34,119 bases of DNA, from positions 1-34,119 of the forward strand of contig UQFK01000010.1 of assembly GCA_900540345.1 (NCBI GenBank), written 5' to 3'. Origin of the DNA: an uncultured Eggerthella sp. (GTDB lineage Bacteria > Actinomycetota > Coriobacteriia > Coriobacteriales > Eggerthellaceae). This document shows positions 1 to 7,770 of the stretch, one piece after another. Every line of letters starts with the position of its first letter. The stretch's first letter is position 1. Under the pieces are notes generated by a model. It saw only the letters and a list, made by a program, of their open reading frames with translations, was not told the DNA's origin and ran no database searches. The position numbers and the translations under genes are program-made.

Positions 1-474
1 CTCTTCTTCTGCAGCTGCAGCAGCTTCAGCTTCTGCTTTTTTCTTTGCAGCAGCAGCCTGCTCTTTTTGAGTCTTCTTGCGGCGCTTATCCTTTTCCTTG
101 GATGCTGCAGCCATCTCTTCTTTACGAGCAGCTTTTGCAGCAGCCTTCTTCGACCCTGTCTTTGCAGGAGCTTTCTTCTCCTTAGGCTTATAAGCAGCAA
201 TATCTTCAGGCGTGACGACCGTATTAGCGAGCTTCATGATACCGGACTTACGATTTGCAGCCTGGTTCTTATGGATGACACCCTTGGTAACAGCACGATC
301 GAGCAGGCGGCATGCATTGAGAGCAGCAGCATAAGCTTCTGCACCATTCTTCGCCTCTACGGCTTCATGAACTGCACGAGTAGCGGTCTTGAGTTCAGAA
401 CGGACTGCACGATTGCGCAGACGTGCCTTTTCATTCGTAATGATTCGCTTCTTTTGACTTTTGATGTTCGCCAC
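1..474 (-). CDS. rpsT: 30S ribosomal protein S20, 3' end outside window
   Basis: S20 binds 16S rRNA early in small-subunit assembly. I translated the minus strand from a GTG at 474-472. It begins MANIKSQKKR and carries the family hallmark GVIHKNQAANRKSGIMKLAN near residues 65-84. A strong ribosome binding site (GGAGG, minus strand, 482-486) lies 7 bases upstream and fixes the GTG start. The frame stays open to the left edge, giving at least 158 residues, whereas bacterial S20 is usually under 100. From about residue 86 the protein becomes a low-complexity tail of Ala, Lys and Glu, ending in view with runs of Ala and Glu. The gene diverges from lepA, a common neighbour of rpsT in Gram-positive bacteria. 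Identity is secure; the tail length and stop codon cannot be seen. Confidence 0.95.
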   Translation of the reverse strand, partial: MANIKSQKKRIITNEKARLRNRAVRSELKTATRAVHEAVEAKNGAEAYAAALNACRLLDRAVTKGVIHKNQAANRKSGIMKLANTVVTPEDIAAYKPKEKKAPAKTGSKKAAAKAARKEEMAAASKEKDKRRKKTQKEQAAAAKKKAEAEAAAAAEEE

Positions 475-692
475 GTTTTATCCTCCATTGAATTTTCAAG
501 TTGTAGACGAAAGCCTTAGAATCGTAACATAACTTCCATCGCAGGTGTAGTGCTGGTCGATAAATTATTTGCCAAGGCTGCATACCGATGGTCGGATGGG
601 TTAGAATCGTATCTTGCCTTTTCTGACACAAGAATCGCACGTTCGTTTGATAATATCGTGCGCACTAGCAGCACAGAAGAACGAGAGAGTAC
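475..692. promoter_or_regulatory. Divergent rpsT/lepA intergenic region
   Basis: This 218-base gap separates two divergent genes and must hold promoters for both, but no classical sigma-70 pair stands out. Toward lepA there is a GATAAT (649-654) overlapping TAATAT (651-656); a CTGACA (623-628) sits 20 bases upstream of GATAAT, which is too far for a standard spacer. Toward rpsT, TACGAT on the minus strand (521-526) is a possible -10. An 11-base direct repeat, TTAGAATCGTA, occurs at 516-526 and 601-611. All of these are weak candidates. Confidence 0.3.
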
Positions 693-2498
693 ATGTCAAT
701 CGACCCAAAATATATCCGTAACTTCTCGATCATCGCCCATATCGACCATGGCAAATCGACGCTTTCGGATCGCATCCTTGAACTCACCGACACGGTCTCA
801 TCACGCGATATGAAAGAACAACTGCTCGATTCTATGGAAATTGAACGAGAACGCGGTATTACAATCAAAAGCCAGGCAGTACGCGTCGACTACCGCGCAG
901 AAGACGGTGAGCTCTACCACTTCAACCTTATTGATACCCCGGGTCATGTTGACTTTACCTATGAAGTATCACGCTCGCTTGCCGCATGCGAAGGTGCTGT
1001 GCTCGTGGTAGATGCAACTCAAGGCGTTGAAGCTCAGACCGTCGCAAATGCCATGATGGCAATGAATGCGAACCTTGAGATCATCCCCCTCATTAACAAG
1101 ATTGATCTTCCCGCTGCCGATCCCGAGCGAGTGAGGGCGGAGATCGAGGATGTACTTGCGATCCCGGCCGATGATGCGATTCTTGCAAGTGGCAAGACCG
1201 GCGCAGGCATACCTGATCTACTCGAATCGATCGTCTATAACATTCCTGCACCTGTTGGCGAGAGCGAAGCGCCCCTGCGTGCACTCATCTTTGATTCGTA
1301 TTTCGATGCTTATCGTGGCGTTGTTGCTCTTGTTCGTATCGTTGATGGATCGCTCAAAAAAGGCCAAGAGATCCGCATGATGGCAACAAACGCTATCACG
1401 CTCGTTGAAGAAGCAGGAGTTCGCAAACCCGCCGAGATTCCTGTTGAATCACTTGGGGTCGGAGAGGTTGGCTATCTGGTGACCGGACTCAAAGACCCTG
1501 CACAAGTAAAGGTCGGCGACACGATCACTGATGCGCAGGGGGGCTGTGAAGAACCGCTCCCTGGATATCGCGATGTAAAGCCAATGGTGTTCACCGGTTT
1601 ATTCCCGATCGATGGCGATCAATATGAGCCACTGAAAGATGCCCTCGAGAAGTTATCTTTAAATGACCCCGCACTCATCTATGAGGCCGAAACATCGCAT
1701 GCGCTCGGTTTTGGGTTCCGCGTAGGATTTCTTGGGTTGCTTCATATGGAAGTGATCAAAGAGCGTCTCGAACGTGAATTTGGGCTCGATCTACTCGCAA
1801 CAGCACCTTCAGTGGAATACCACGTATACAAGAGCAATGGCGAGGTGATCTCGCTCCATTCGCCACAAGATATGCCTGATGCTTCTGAGATCGACCATAT
1901 CGAAGAGCCATATCTGAAGGCAAAGATACTCATTCCACCCGATTACGTAGGTGCTGTCATGGATCTGACCGTTGCACGACGTGGTAATTTCATTACGATG
2001 AACTACCTCTCGACCACCACGGTCGAGATGCTCTGGGAGATACCACTCTCAGAATTGATCATGGATTATTTCGACCAGCTCAAGAGCAGAACAAAAGGAT
2101 ATGCTTCGCTCGATTACGACTTCGATGATTACAAAACCTCGAAGCTTGTAAAGCTCGATATCCTTCTTGCAGGAAAGCCGATCGATGCACTTTCGTTTAT
2201 CGTCCATAACGATAAAGCCTACGATCGAGGTCGCGTTCTGGTCGAAAAGCTCAAAGGGATCATCCCACGTCAGCAATTTGAAATTCCTATTCAGGCCGCT
2301 GTCGGGTCGCGTGTTCTCTCACGTCAGACCGTCCGCGCGATGCGCAAGGACGTACTTGCCAAATGTTATGGTGGTGATATTACGCGCAAACGCAAGCTGC
2401 TCGAAAAGCAAAAACAAGGTAAAAAGCGCATGAAGAGCATCGGCAGTGTTGACGTGCCTCAAGAGGCATTCATGGCCATCCTCAAGGTCGACGAATAG
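693..2498 (+). CDS. lepA: Elongation factor 4 (LepA), ribosome back-translocase GTPase
   Basis: LepA is a translational GTPase that acts on stalled or pre-translocation ribosomes and has been linked to 30S biogenesis. The 601-residue product has the normal family length. It starts MSIDPKYIRNFSIIAHIDHG, with the P-loop AHIDHGKST at residues 15-23, the switch motif DTPGH near 81-85 and NKID near 134-137. The C-terminal end keeps the LepA-specific basic region (GGDITRKRKLLEKQKQGKK). The ATG at 693 has only a weak purine-rich leader (GAGAG) but matches the family start exactly. dusB follows 4 bases after the stop, so the two are probably cotranscribed. Confidence 0.98.
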   Translation: MSIDPKYIRNFSIIAHIDHGKSTLSDRILELTDTVSSRDMKEQLLDSMEIERERGITIKSQAVRVDYRAEDGELYHFNLIDTPGHVDFTYEVSRSLAACEGAVLVVDATQGVEAQTVANAMMAMNANLEIIPLINKIDLPAADPERVRAEIEDVLAIPADDAILASGKTGAGIPDLLESIVYNIPAPVGESEAPLRALIFDSYFDAYRGVVALVRIVDGSLKKGQEIRMMATNAITLVEEAGVRKPAEIPVESLGVGEVGYLVTGLKDPAQVKVGDTITDAQGGCEEPLPGYRDVKPMVFTGLFPIDGDQYEPLKDALEKLSLNDPALIYEAETSHALGFGFRVGFLGLLHMEVIKERLEREFGLDLLATAPSVEYHVYKSNGEVISLHSPQDMPDASEIDHIEEPYLKAKILIPPDYVGAVMDLTVARRGNFITMNYLSTTTVEMLWEIPLSELIMDYFDQLKSRTKGYASLDYDFDDYKTSKLVKLDILLAGKPIDALSFIVHNDKAYDRGRVLVEKLKGIIPRQQFEIPIQAAVGSRVLSRQTVRAMRKDVLAKCYGGDITRKRKLLEKQKQGKKRMKSIGSVDVPQEAFMAILKVDE

Positions 2499-2502
2499 GC
2501 TC

Positions 2503-3507
2503 ATGAGCACCACAGCCCTCTACCAGAACCACCGCATCATCCTTGCACCTATGGCAGGTGTTAGTGATGAGGTATTTCGTGAGATATGCTTGTCATTTGG
2601 CGCACAGCTCACCTATACCGAAATGGTCTCAGCAAAAGCGCTCAGCTTCGGCAGCGCGAAGACCCGTGAACTGCTCGCGCTCGCTCCTTCCGAAGACAAA
2701 GTGGTCGTGCAGATCTTCGGCCATGAGCCCCACACGATGGCCGCTCAAGCAGCTCAACTTGAGCAAGAGATGGGCGATCGCATCTTCTCCTTCGACATCA
2801 ATATGGGGTGTCCTGCTCGCAAGATCGCAGGAAGAGGGGATGGCTCTGCGCTCATGCGCGATCCACTGCTTGCAGGACGTATCATCGAAGAGATGGTACG
2901 CGCCGTTGATATTCCTGTCACCGTGAAGATGCGTCGCGGTTTTGAAATGGGACATGAGACGGCACCGGAATTAGCACGCATTGCACAAGAATCTGGCGCT
3001 TCAGCGGTGAGCGTACATGGCCGTTTCGCTCAACAGTTCTATCAGGGCAAGGCCTGCTGGGATACCATTGCGCGCGTGAAGCGTGCTGTTTCTATTCCTG
3101 TAGTGGGAAATGGAGACATCTCTTCTGGAAGATCTGCCCAAGATATGATCGAGAAGACTGAATGCGATGCGATCATGGTAGGACGTGGTGCACAAGGAAA
3201 TCCATGGATATTTAGCGATATCGTCTCGTATCTTGAAACAGGGATTTGCTCTCCAGCACCGACACCGCAGCAGCGGATCGCCATCGCGCTCGACCACGCA
3301 CGTATGCTCTCTGATCGCTACCAAGACAATATCGTCAAAATGCGCAAGCATGCGATGTGGTATTTGCGCGGCCTATATGGTGCATCAACCGCGCGCCGTG
3401 CGATAAATGATGCGGTCACGTTCGATGATTTCAAAACGATCTTTGAAGCAGTACTCGCCAAACAACCTCCCAATCAGTCAGATCCTAAAGACGAGGAGCG
3501 CTTATGA
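2503..3507 (+). CDS. dusB: tRNA-dihydrouridine synthase (DusB type)
   Basis: This FMN-dependent enzyme reduces specific uridines in tRNA D-loops to dihydrouridine. The frame is open further upstream inside lepA, but the start is placed at 2503: that gives 334 residues, begins MSTTALYQNHRIILAPMAGV as in Dus enzymes, and lies just after the lepA stop. The motif DINMGCPARKIAGRGDGSAL places the catalytic cysteine at residue 103. VKMRRGF (141-147) and an NGDI segment fit the FMN-binding TIM barrel. The Gly-rich stretch after the cysteine resembles DusB rather than DusA or DusC. There is no clear ribosome binding site, so translational coupling to lepA is likely. Its stop overlaps the hemW start by 4 bases. 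Confidence 0.93.
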   Translation: MSTTALYQNHRIILAPMAGVSDEVFREICLSFGAQLTYTEMVSAKALSFGSAKTRELLALAPSEDKVVVQIFGHEPHTMAAQAAQLEQEMGDRIFSFDINMGCPARKIAGRGDGSALMRDPLLAGRIIEEMVRAVDIPVTVKMRRGFEMGHETAPELARIAQESGASAVSVHGRFAQQFYQGKACWDTIARVKRAVSIPVVGNGDISSGRSAQDMIEKTECDAIMVGRGAQGNPWIFSDIVSYLETGICSPAPTPQQRIAIALDHARMLSDRYQDNIVKMRKHAMWYLRGLYGASTARRAINDAVTFDDFKTIFEAVLAKQPPNQSDPKDEERL

Positions 3508-4664
3508 GTCTTCCTGGTGGCGACGTGCTCGAAGGTCAAGAAGCATACCGTGCCCTTTATTTACATATTCCATTCTGCAAGAGCAAATGTACCTATTGTG
3601 ATTTTGCAAGCGAAGCAATCGATAAAGATGATGAACGCATCGAAGCTTATATCGACGATCTTATCCTTCAGATTCGTAAGGCCTCTCGCGCAGATCTGCT
3701 TGGTTCGCTCGAAACAGTCTATATCGGTGGAGGCACGCCTACCTATATCGGCAATAAACAATTGAGTCGTTTGCTCTATGCTCTTTCACTTTCCATGCAT
3801 CTAACGCCAGAAGTTGAATGCACGCTCGAGGTAAATCCAGAGAGTTTGACTGAAGCAATGGTAAAGGATCTCTTTGCACTTGGGGTAACACGTCTTTCCA
3901 TTGGCGTACAATCCTTCGATGATGATCTGCTCAAGACCCTTGGGCGGGCGCATGATGCGCAAATGGCAAAAGAAGCTATTGAATGCGCAAAGCTCAGATT
4001 TGACAACATTAGTATCGATCTGATGTGTGGACTACCAGGACAAACGCTAGATAGCTTCCTGGACTGCCTTAAAACCGCCATCGATCTCGATGTTCCACAT
4101 ATCAGCATCTACCCGCTTATGATCGAAGAAGACACCCCGTTGTGTTACCTCATGGAAGAATCGGCGTTTCCTGAGACCGAAGAGGAGCTTTCCGACAAAG
4201 CCGCTGAGATGATGCTCGAGGCTCAGTATCTACTTGAAAAGCATGGTTATCATCGTTATGAAGTAGCCAGCTACGCACTCGACGGCTATGAATGCAAGCA
4301 CAACGAAACGTATTGGACAGGCAAACCCTACCTTGGCATCGGTTCAGCTGCAGTGACAATGAAACAGAACGACCAAATGCGCATGCGTGTGCGTGAAAGA
4401 AAGATACAAGAGACGCTCGATACTCGTGAAGCACTCGTCGAAGATTTAATGCTCGGCATGCGTATGAGCAGGGGAGTTTCTCACCGTCAAGTCGAGATGG
4501 TCGAAGCATTGATCCCAGGCACGCTCGCAACCTTCCATGAGCTTGAAGTCAATGATTACATCTTCGAGGAGGAAGGGCGCTTCAAACCTACGCAGAAAGG
4601 CTGGCTTTGGGGAAATGTGCTTTATGGAGCGATCCTTGATCTAGCTGATCGAAATGAACAGTAA
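3504..4664 (+). CDS. hemW: Radical SAM protein HemW (haem chaperone, formerly HemN-like)
   Basis: HemW belongs to the coproporphyrinogen-dehydrogenase-like radical SAM family. Characterised members bind haem and insert it into target proteins rather than oxidising coproporphyrinogen. Its 386 residues show the iron-sulfur motif CxxxCxxC (Cys25, Cys29, Cys32, within PFCKSKCTYCDF), the SAM-binding GGGTP near residue 75, and a HemN C-terminal domain at the end. It lacks the long N-terminal extension of true HemN. The ATG overlaps the dusB stop (ATGA), so expression is coupled. The order lepA-hemW-hrcA is conserved in Firmicutes. Haem-chaperone activity is inferred from the family. Confidence 0.92.
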   Translation: MSLPGGDVLEGQEAYRALYLHIPFCKSKCTYCDFASEAIDKDDERIEAYIDDLILQIRKASRADLLGSLETVYIGGGTPTYIGNKQLSRLLYALSLSMHLTPEVECTLEVNPESLTEAMVKDLFALGVTRLSIGVQSFDDDLLKTLGRAHDAQMAKEAIECAKLRFDNISIDLMCGLPGQTLDSFLDCLKTAIDLDVPHISIYPLMIEEDTPLCYLMEESAFPETEEELSDKAAEMMLEAQYLLEKHGYHRYEVASYALDGYECKHNETYWTGKPYLGIGSAAVTMKQNDQMRMRVRERKIQETLDTREALVEDLMLGMRMSRGVSHRQVEMVEALIPGTLATFHELEVNDYIFEEEGRFKPTQKGWLWGNVLYGAILDLADRNEQ

Positions 4665-4745
4665 CTATTCGCCCGATCGCATTTGCTTTTCTGTATGACC
4701 ACATAAGCTGATAAGCAACCGATAACATTTTTGTTCTATGGAGAA

Positions 4746-4772
4746 TTAGCACTCGCGTTTCTCGACTGCTAA
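4746..4772 (+). promoter_or_regulatory. CIRCE operator for HrcA
   Basis: The sequence reads TTAGCACTC (4746-4754), a 9-base spacer (4755-4763), then GACTGCTAA (4764-4772). The CIRCE consensus is TTAGCACTC-N9-GAGTGCTAA, so there is one mismatch, in the right arm. It lies 26 bases upstream of hrcA, as expected for autoregulation of heat-shock genes by HrcA. Confidence 0.95.
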
Positions 4773-4775
4773 AAT
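4746..4775 (+). promoter_or_regulatory. Candidate hrcA operon promoter overlapping CIRCE
   Basis: An extended -10 (TGC followed by TAAAAT, hexamer 4770-4775) sits 18 bases downstream of TTAGCA (4746-4751), which matches the -35 consensus at 4 of 6 positions. Both hexamers lie partly in the CIRCE arms, so HrcA binding would occlude RNA polymerase directly. Transcription would start near 4782, leaving a leader of roughly 17 bases. Confidence 0.5.
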
Positions 4776-4798
4776 GCCTTGAGTAACAAAGGAGGCTT

Positions 4799-5821
4799 GT
4801 GCTATCAGACAGAAGACAGATCGTCCTCAAGATGCTCATCAACGAGTACATCGCCCATGCGCTTCCGATCGGCTCGCGCACGCTGATCGATCGATATCAT
4901 CTTGACATCAGTTCAGCCACGGTGCGAAACGAACTCTCACATCTTGAAGACGCAGGGTATCTCACCTCGCCTCACACCTCAGCTGGTCGTGTGCCGACCG
5001 ATTTTGGGTATCGCGCCTTCGTTAACGACCTACTTGAACATCTCCCTGAGACACCAAGCCCTTCTATGCTTGAAGATCTCTACGCTGATGCTGAAGAACT
5101 CGATGATCTGCTTGATAAGACCTCTCAGGTACTCGCGCGCTTCACCAACTGTCTTGCGATGGTGGCGCCAAGCACACTCACCAATGCCGCCATTATGCGC
5201 ATTACCCTCGTGCCACTTTCCACAACACGCTTGCTTGCTATGGTCGTGAGTGAAGACGGCACTATTTTCAAACGCACGATAGAAATGACTGACGAGATCG
5301 AAATCGAACGCATTGGTACGATCGAGCGAGCTCTCAACGAACTTTATGCAGGCTCACCGCTCTCGAAAATGCCTGAACATACAACGAAGGGTGAATCCGC
5401 GCAGGCGCTTGGATCTATGAATGAGGCTTTGCAGGACCCGCTCTTTTTGCTCATCGAACAAGAGATATTCGATTGCTGTGCGCGCAACCGAGCACATCGT
5501 CCCCATACACTTGGCATCTCGCGCCTGCTTGACCAACCCGAATTTAGCGATGCTACTCGTGTTTCTCCGCTCATCGAAAAGCTCGAGGACGAAACTATCT
5601 TGTTCAGCCTGTTCAACGAAACTGCCGAAGGAGACTTGCCACTCGTTCGGATTGGACACGAAAACGACAGTGATGAGCTTTCCGAGATCTCGGTTGTCGC
5701 AACACCCTATTCCAAAGAAGGCGCGCAGGGCATGATCGCCGTGATCGGGCCAACGCGCATGAACTACGAACAAGTCATCAAAGCAGTTCGCGCTGCACGT
5801 ACATTATTACAAGACTCATAA
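4799..5821 (+). CDS. hrcA: Heat-inducible transcription repressor HrcA
   Basis: HrcA represses chaperone genes by binding CIRCE; its folding depends on GroEL, which makes it a sensor of chaperone load. The product has 340 residues, normal for the family. The N-terminal winged-helix begins MLSDRRQIVLKMLINEYI and includes the conserved stretch SSATVRNELSHLEDAGYL, followed by TSAGRVPTDFGYRAFV. The C-terminal half carries GPTRMNYEQVI typical of HrcA. The start is GTG at 4799, after AAAGGAGG (4788-4795); the 3-base gap is short, but the family N-terminus supports it. It is directly preceded by CIRCE. Unlike the Bacillus operon, grpE and dnaK are not between hrcA and dnaJ. Confidence 0.97.
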   Translation: MLSDRRQIVLKMLINEYIAHALPIGSRTLIDRYHLDISSATVRNELSHLEDAGYLTSPHTSAGRVPTDFGYRAFVNDLLEHLPETPSPSMLEDLYADAEELDDLLDKTSQVLARFTNCLAMVAPSTLTNAAIMRITLVPLSTTRLLAMVVSEDGTIFKRTIEMTDEIEIERIGTIERALNELYAGSPLSKMPEHTTKGESAQALGSMNEALQDPLFLLIEQEIFDCCARNRAHRPHTLGISRLLDQPEFSDATRVSPLIEKLEDETILFSLFNETAEGDLPLVRIGHENDSDELSEISVVATPYSKEGAQGMIAVIGPTRMNYEQVIKAVRAARTLLQDS

Positions 5822-5845
5822 GGACCAAGAAAGAGATCGATCTGC

Positions 5846-6970
5846 ATGGCTCAAGATTTATACGAAATCCTCGGCGTCGAGAAGAGTGCGACCGATGATG
5901 AAGTGAAAAAAGCATTCCGCAAGAAAGCACGTACGCTTCATCCGGACGTAAACAAGCAGCCTGATGCTGAAGAACGCTTTAAAGAGCTCAACGAGGCCTA
6001 CGATGTTTTGAGCGATCCTGCAAAACGCAATCATTATGATCGATTCGGTACCGTTCCAGGCTCAAGCACAGGATCTGGATATGTCGATCTCGAAGACCTT
6101 TTCGGCGGCGGTTTTGGCATGGGTGATCTCTTTAGCTCTTTCTTCGGTGGGGGAGCAGGGCGCTCTGCTACGATCAAGCGCGAAGGTCGCGACATGGGCG
6201 TTGGTCTGCGTATTACCCTCGAAGAGGTTGCTGCAGGCGTCAAAAAAGAGATTATCTACGATCGCTTGTCTCCTTGTCCTGAATGCGATGGGACAGGACT
6301 TGGCGAAGATGGTGAAGAGATTACCTGCCCTGAATGCCATGGTCGTGGTCGCGTGGTCATGGTTCAACATACTTTCTTGGGAGATATGCAAGCTGCATCG
6401 ACCTGCACGAATTGCCAAGGAGCAGGTGTAGTCATTAAAAATCCTTGTTCTGAATGCGATGGTCAAGGTAGAATTCCTGATCGCCAGCGTCTTTCGGTCG
6501 ATATACCCGTTGGCATCCACGATGGTCAACAACTACGCTTGAGCGGATATGGAGAAGCCGGCATTCGAGGTGCGAGCTCGGGTGATCTTATTGTTACTTG
6601 TCGTATTGACCCCCATGAGTTCTTTGAACGAGATGGCGACGACCTCCATGTAACCACTGTCATCTCGATGGTTCAGGCCGCATTGGGCGCCGATATCGAA
6701 ATCGAAGGCATCTTCGAAGATGAAATGGTGAAAGTTCCTATCCCAAGTGGTTGCCAGAACGGGCAAGTAGTGCGTGTTCGCGGTTATGGTATGCCGCGTT
6801 TCAAAGACGATGTTCGCGGCGATCTTCACGTCCATATCGAAGTATCGATCCCAACACGCCTCTCAAAGCGCGAGCGTGAACTGCTTGAAGAGCTTGCTGA
6901 TGAGATGGATGAGAGCTTTGCTGAGTCGCGCACACCGCTCGAAAAGCTCCGTAACGCCTTTAACTCGTAA
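5846..6970 (+). CDS. dnaJ: Chaperone protein DnaJ (type I Hsp40)
   Basis: DnaJ delivers unfolded substrates to DnaK and stimulates its ATPase. All type I parts are present in 374 residues: a J domain with the HPD motif (near 32-34, in TLHPDVNKQ), a Gly/Phe linker (about 70-110), four zinc-binding CxxCxGxG repeats (CPECDGTG, CPECHGRG, CTNCQGAG, CSECDGQG, about 145-215), and the C-terminal substrate-binding region. It starts 24 bases after hrcA without a strong ribosome binding site and shares the CIRCE-controlled transcript. DnaK and GrpE must be encoded elsewhere, so this may be the second DnaJ of the genome; that is inference. Confidence 0.96.
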   Translation: MAQDLYEILGVEKSATDDEVKKAFRKKARTLHPDVNKQPDAEERFKELNEAYDVLSDPAKRNHYDRFGTVPGSSTGSGYVDLEDLFGGGFGMGDLFSSFFGGGAGRSATIKREGRDMGVGLRITLEEVAAGVKKEIIYDRLSPCPECDGTGLGEDGEEITCPECHGRGRVVMVQHTFLGDMQAASTCTNCQGAGVVIKNPCSECDGQGRIPDRQRLSVDIPVGIHDGQQLRLSGYGEAGIRGASSGDLIVTCRIDPHEFFERDGDDLHVTTVISMVQAALGADIEIEGIFEDEMVKVPIPSGCQNGQVVRVRGYGMPRFKDDVRGDLHVHIEVSIPTRLSKRERELLEELADEMDESFAESRTPLEKLRNAFNS

Positions 6971-6978
6971 GAGCACCC

Positions 6979-7770
6979 ATGTCGCTTCATCATCTTTTCT
7001 GCCTCAATCCCTGCATTGCTGATGAGTCTCTTGCTGTATTCAAGCTTGAGATCGATCAAAACGATCGCGCTCACATCAAAGCGCTTCGTCTCCAAGCAGG
7101 AGAGCATCTTGCTGTAATCGATGCGACACAAGACTACTTCGAGGTCGAGATCGACAAGATAGAGGGCGATGATATTTGGGTTCGCATCGCCCAGCACCTT
7201 GACGTTGTCAAAAGCACAACCCCTGTCCTGCTCGTACAAGGCCTTGCAAAAGGCGAGAAGATGGATACCGTGCTTCGTCAGGCGACCGAACTTGGCATAG
7301 CAGGCTTCTTTCCTGCAAGCATGGATCGAAGCATCGTTCGGCTTGACCAAAAAAAGACCGATAAACGCTTCTCGCGAGCTTGTCAGATCGCACGCAGCGC
7401 ATCGCTCCAATCTGGCAGAACGTCGCTTCCGACCATCGAGAAGATCCAACCTTTACGAAACATCATCGATTCATGGAGCAAGGAAGATGTTGTGTTGCTC
7501 TTCTGGGAAGAAGCATCTCTTGGATCAAGTGTCACTGCGCTCTTTCGTGATTCATTCGAGGTTATCGATGATGCACAACGCCTCTGGATCGTTATTGGCC
7601 CTGAGGGTAGCATCTCATCAGATGAGGTCGAGGCGATGAATAAAAGTGCTGCGCAGGTCTTCGTCGTATCGCTCGGACCGACCATCTTGCGAACCGAGAC
7701 TGCGGGTGTGGTAGCGAGCGCGCTTGTCTTGAACGAATTGCGCTATCGAAGCGAGATGGGGCTTCGATGA
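6979..7770 (+). CDS. rsmE: 16S rRNA (uracil-1498-N3)-methyltransferase RsmE
   Basis: RsmE is a SPOUT-class enzyme that methylates U1498 of 16S rRNA in the decoding region. The 263-residue product shows the SPOUT knot signatures: VIGPEGSISSDEVEAM near residues 206-221 and SLGPTILRTETAGVVA near 232-247, both typical of RsmE. An N-terminal PUA-like domain (LKALRLQAGEHL-like segment) precedes it. It starts 8 bases after dnaJ and overlaps mtaB by 4 bases. The dnaJ-rsmE-mtaB order matches Bacillus, except that prmA is missing between dnaJ and rsmE. Confidence 0.93.
   Translation: MSLHHLFCLNPCIADESLAVFKLEIDQNDRAHIKALRLQAGEHLAVIDATQDYFEVEIDKIEGDDIWVRIAQHLDVVKSTTPVLLVQGLAKGEKMDTVLRQATELGIAGFFPASMDRSIVRLDQKKTDKRFSRACQIARSASLQSGRTSLPTIEKIQPLRNIIDSWSKEDVVLLFWEEASLGSSVTALFRDSFEVIDDAQRLWIVIGPEGSISSDEVEAMNKSAAQVFVVSLGPTILRTETAGVVASALVLNELRYRSEMGLR

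Noticed and set aside
67..519. 150-codon plus-strand frame opposite rpsT
   Set aside because: It is antisense to a certain ribosomal protein gene, Ser/Cys-rich from the complement of Ala/Lys codons, and has no ribosome binding site.
2446..2502. Longer dusB start inside lepA
   Set aside because: The extra 19 residues are the lepA 3' end read in another frame; ATG 2503 fits the family start and follows the lepA stop directly.
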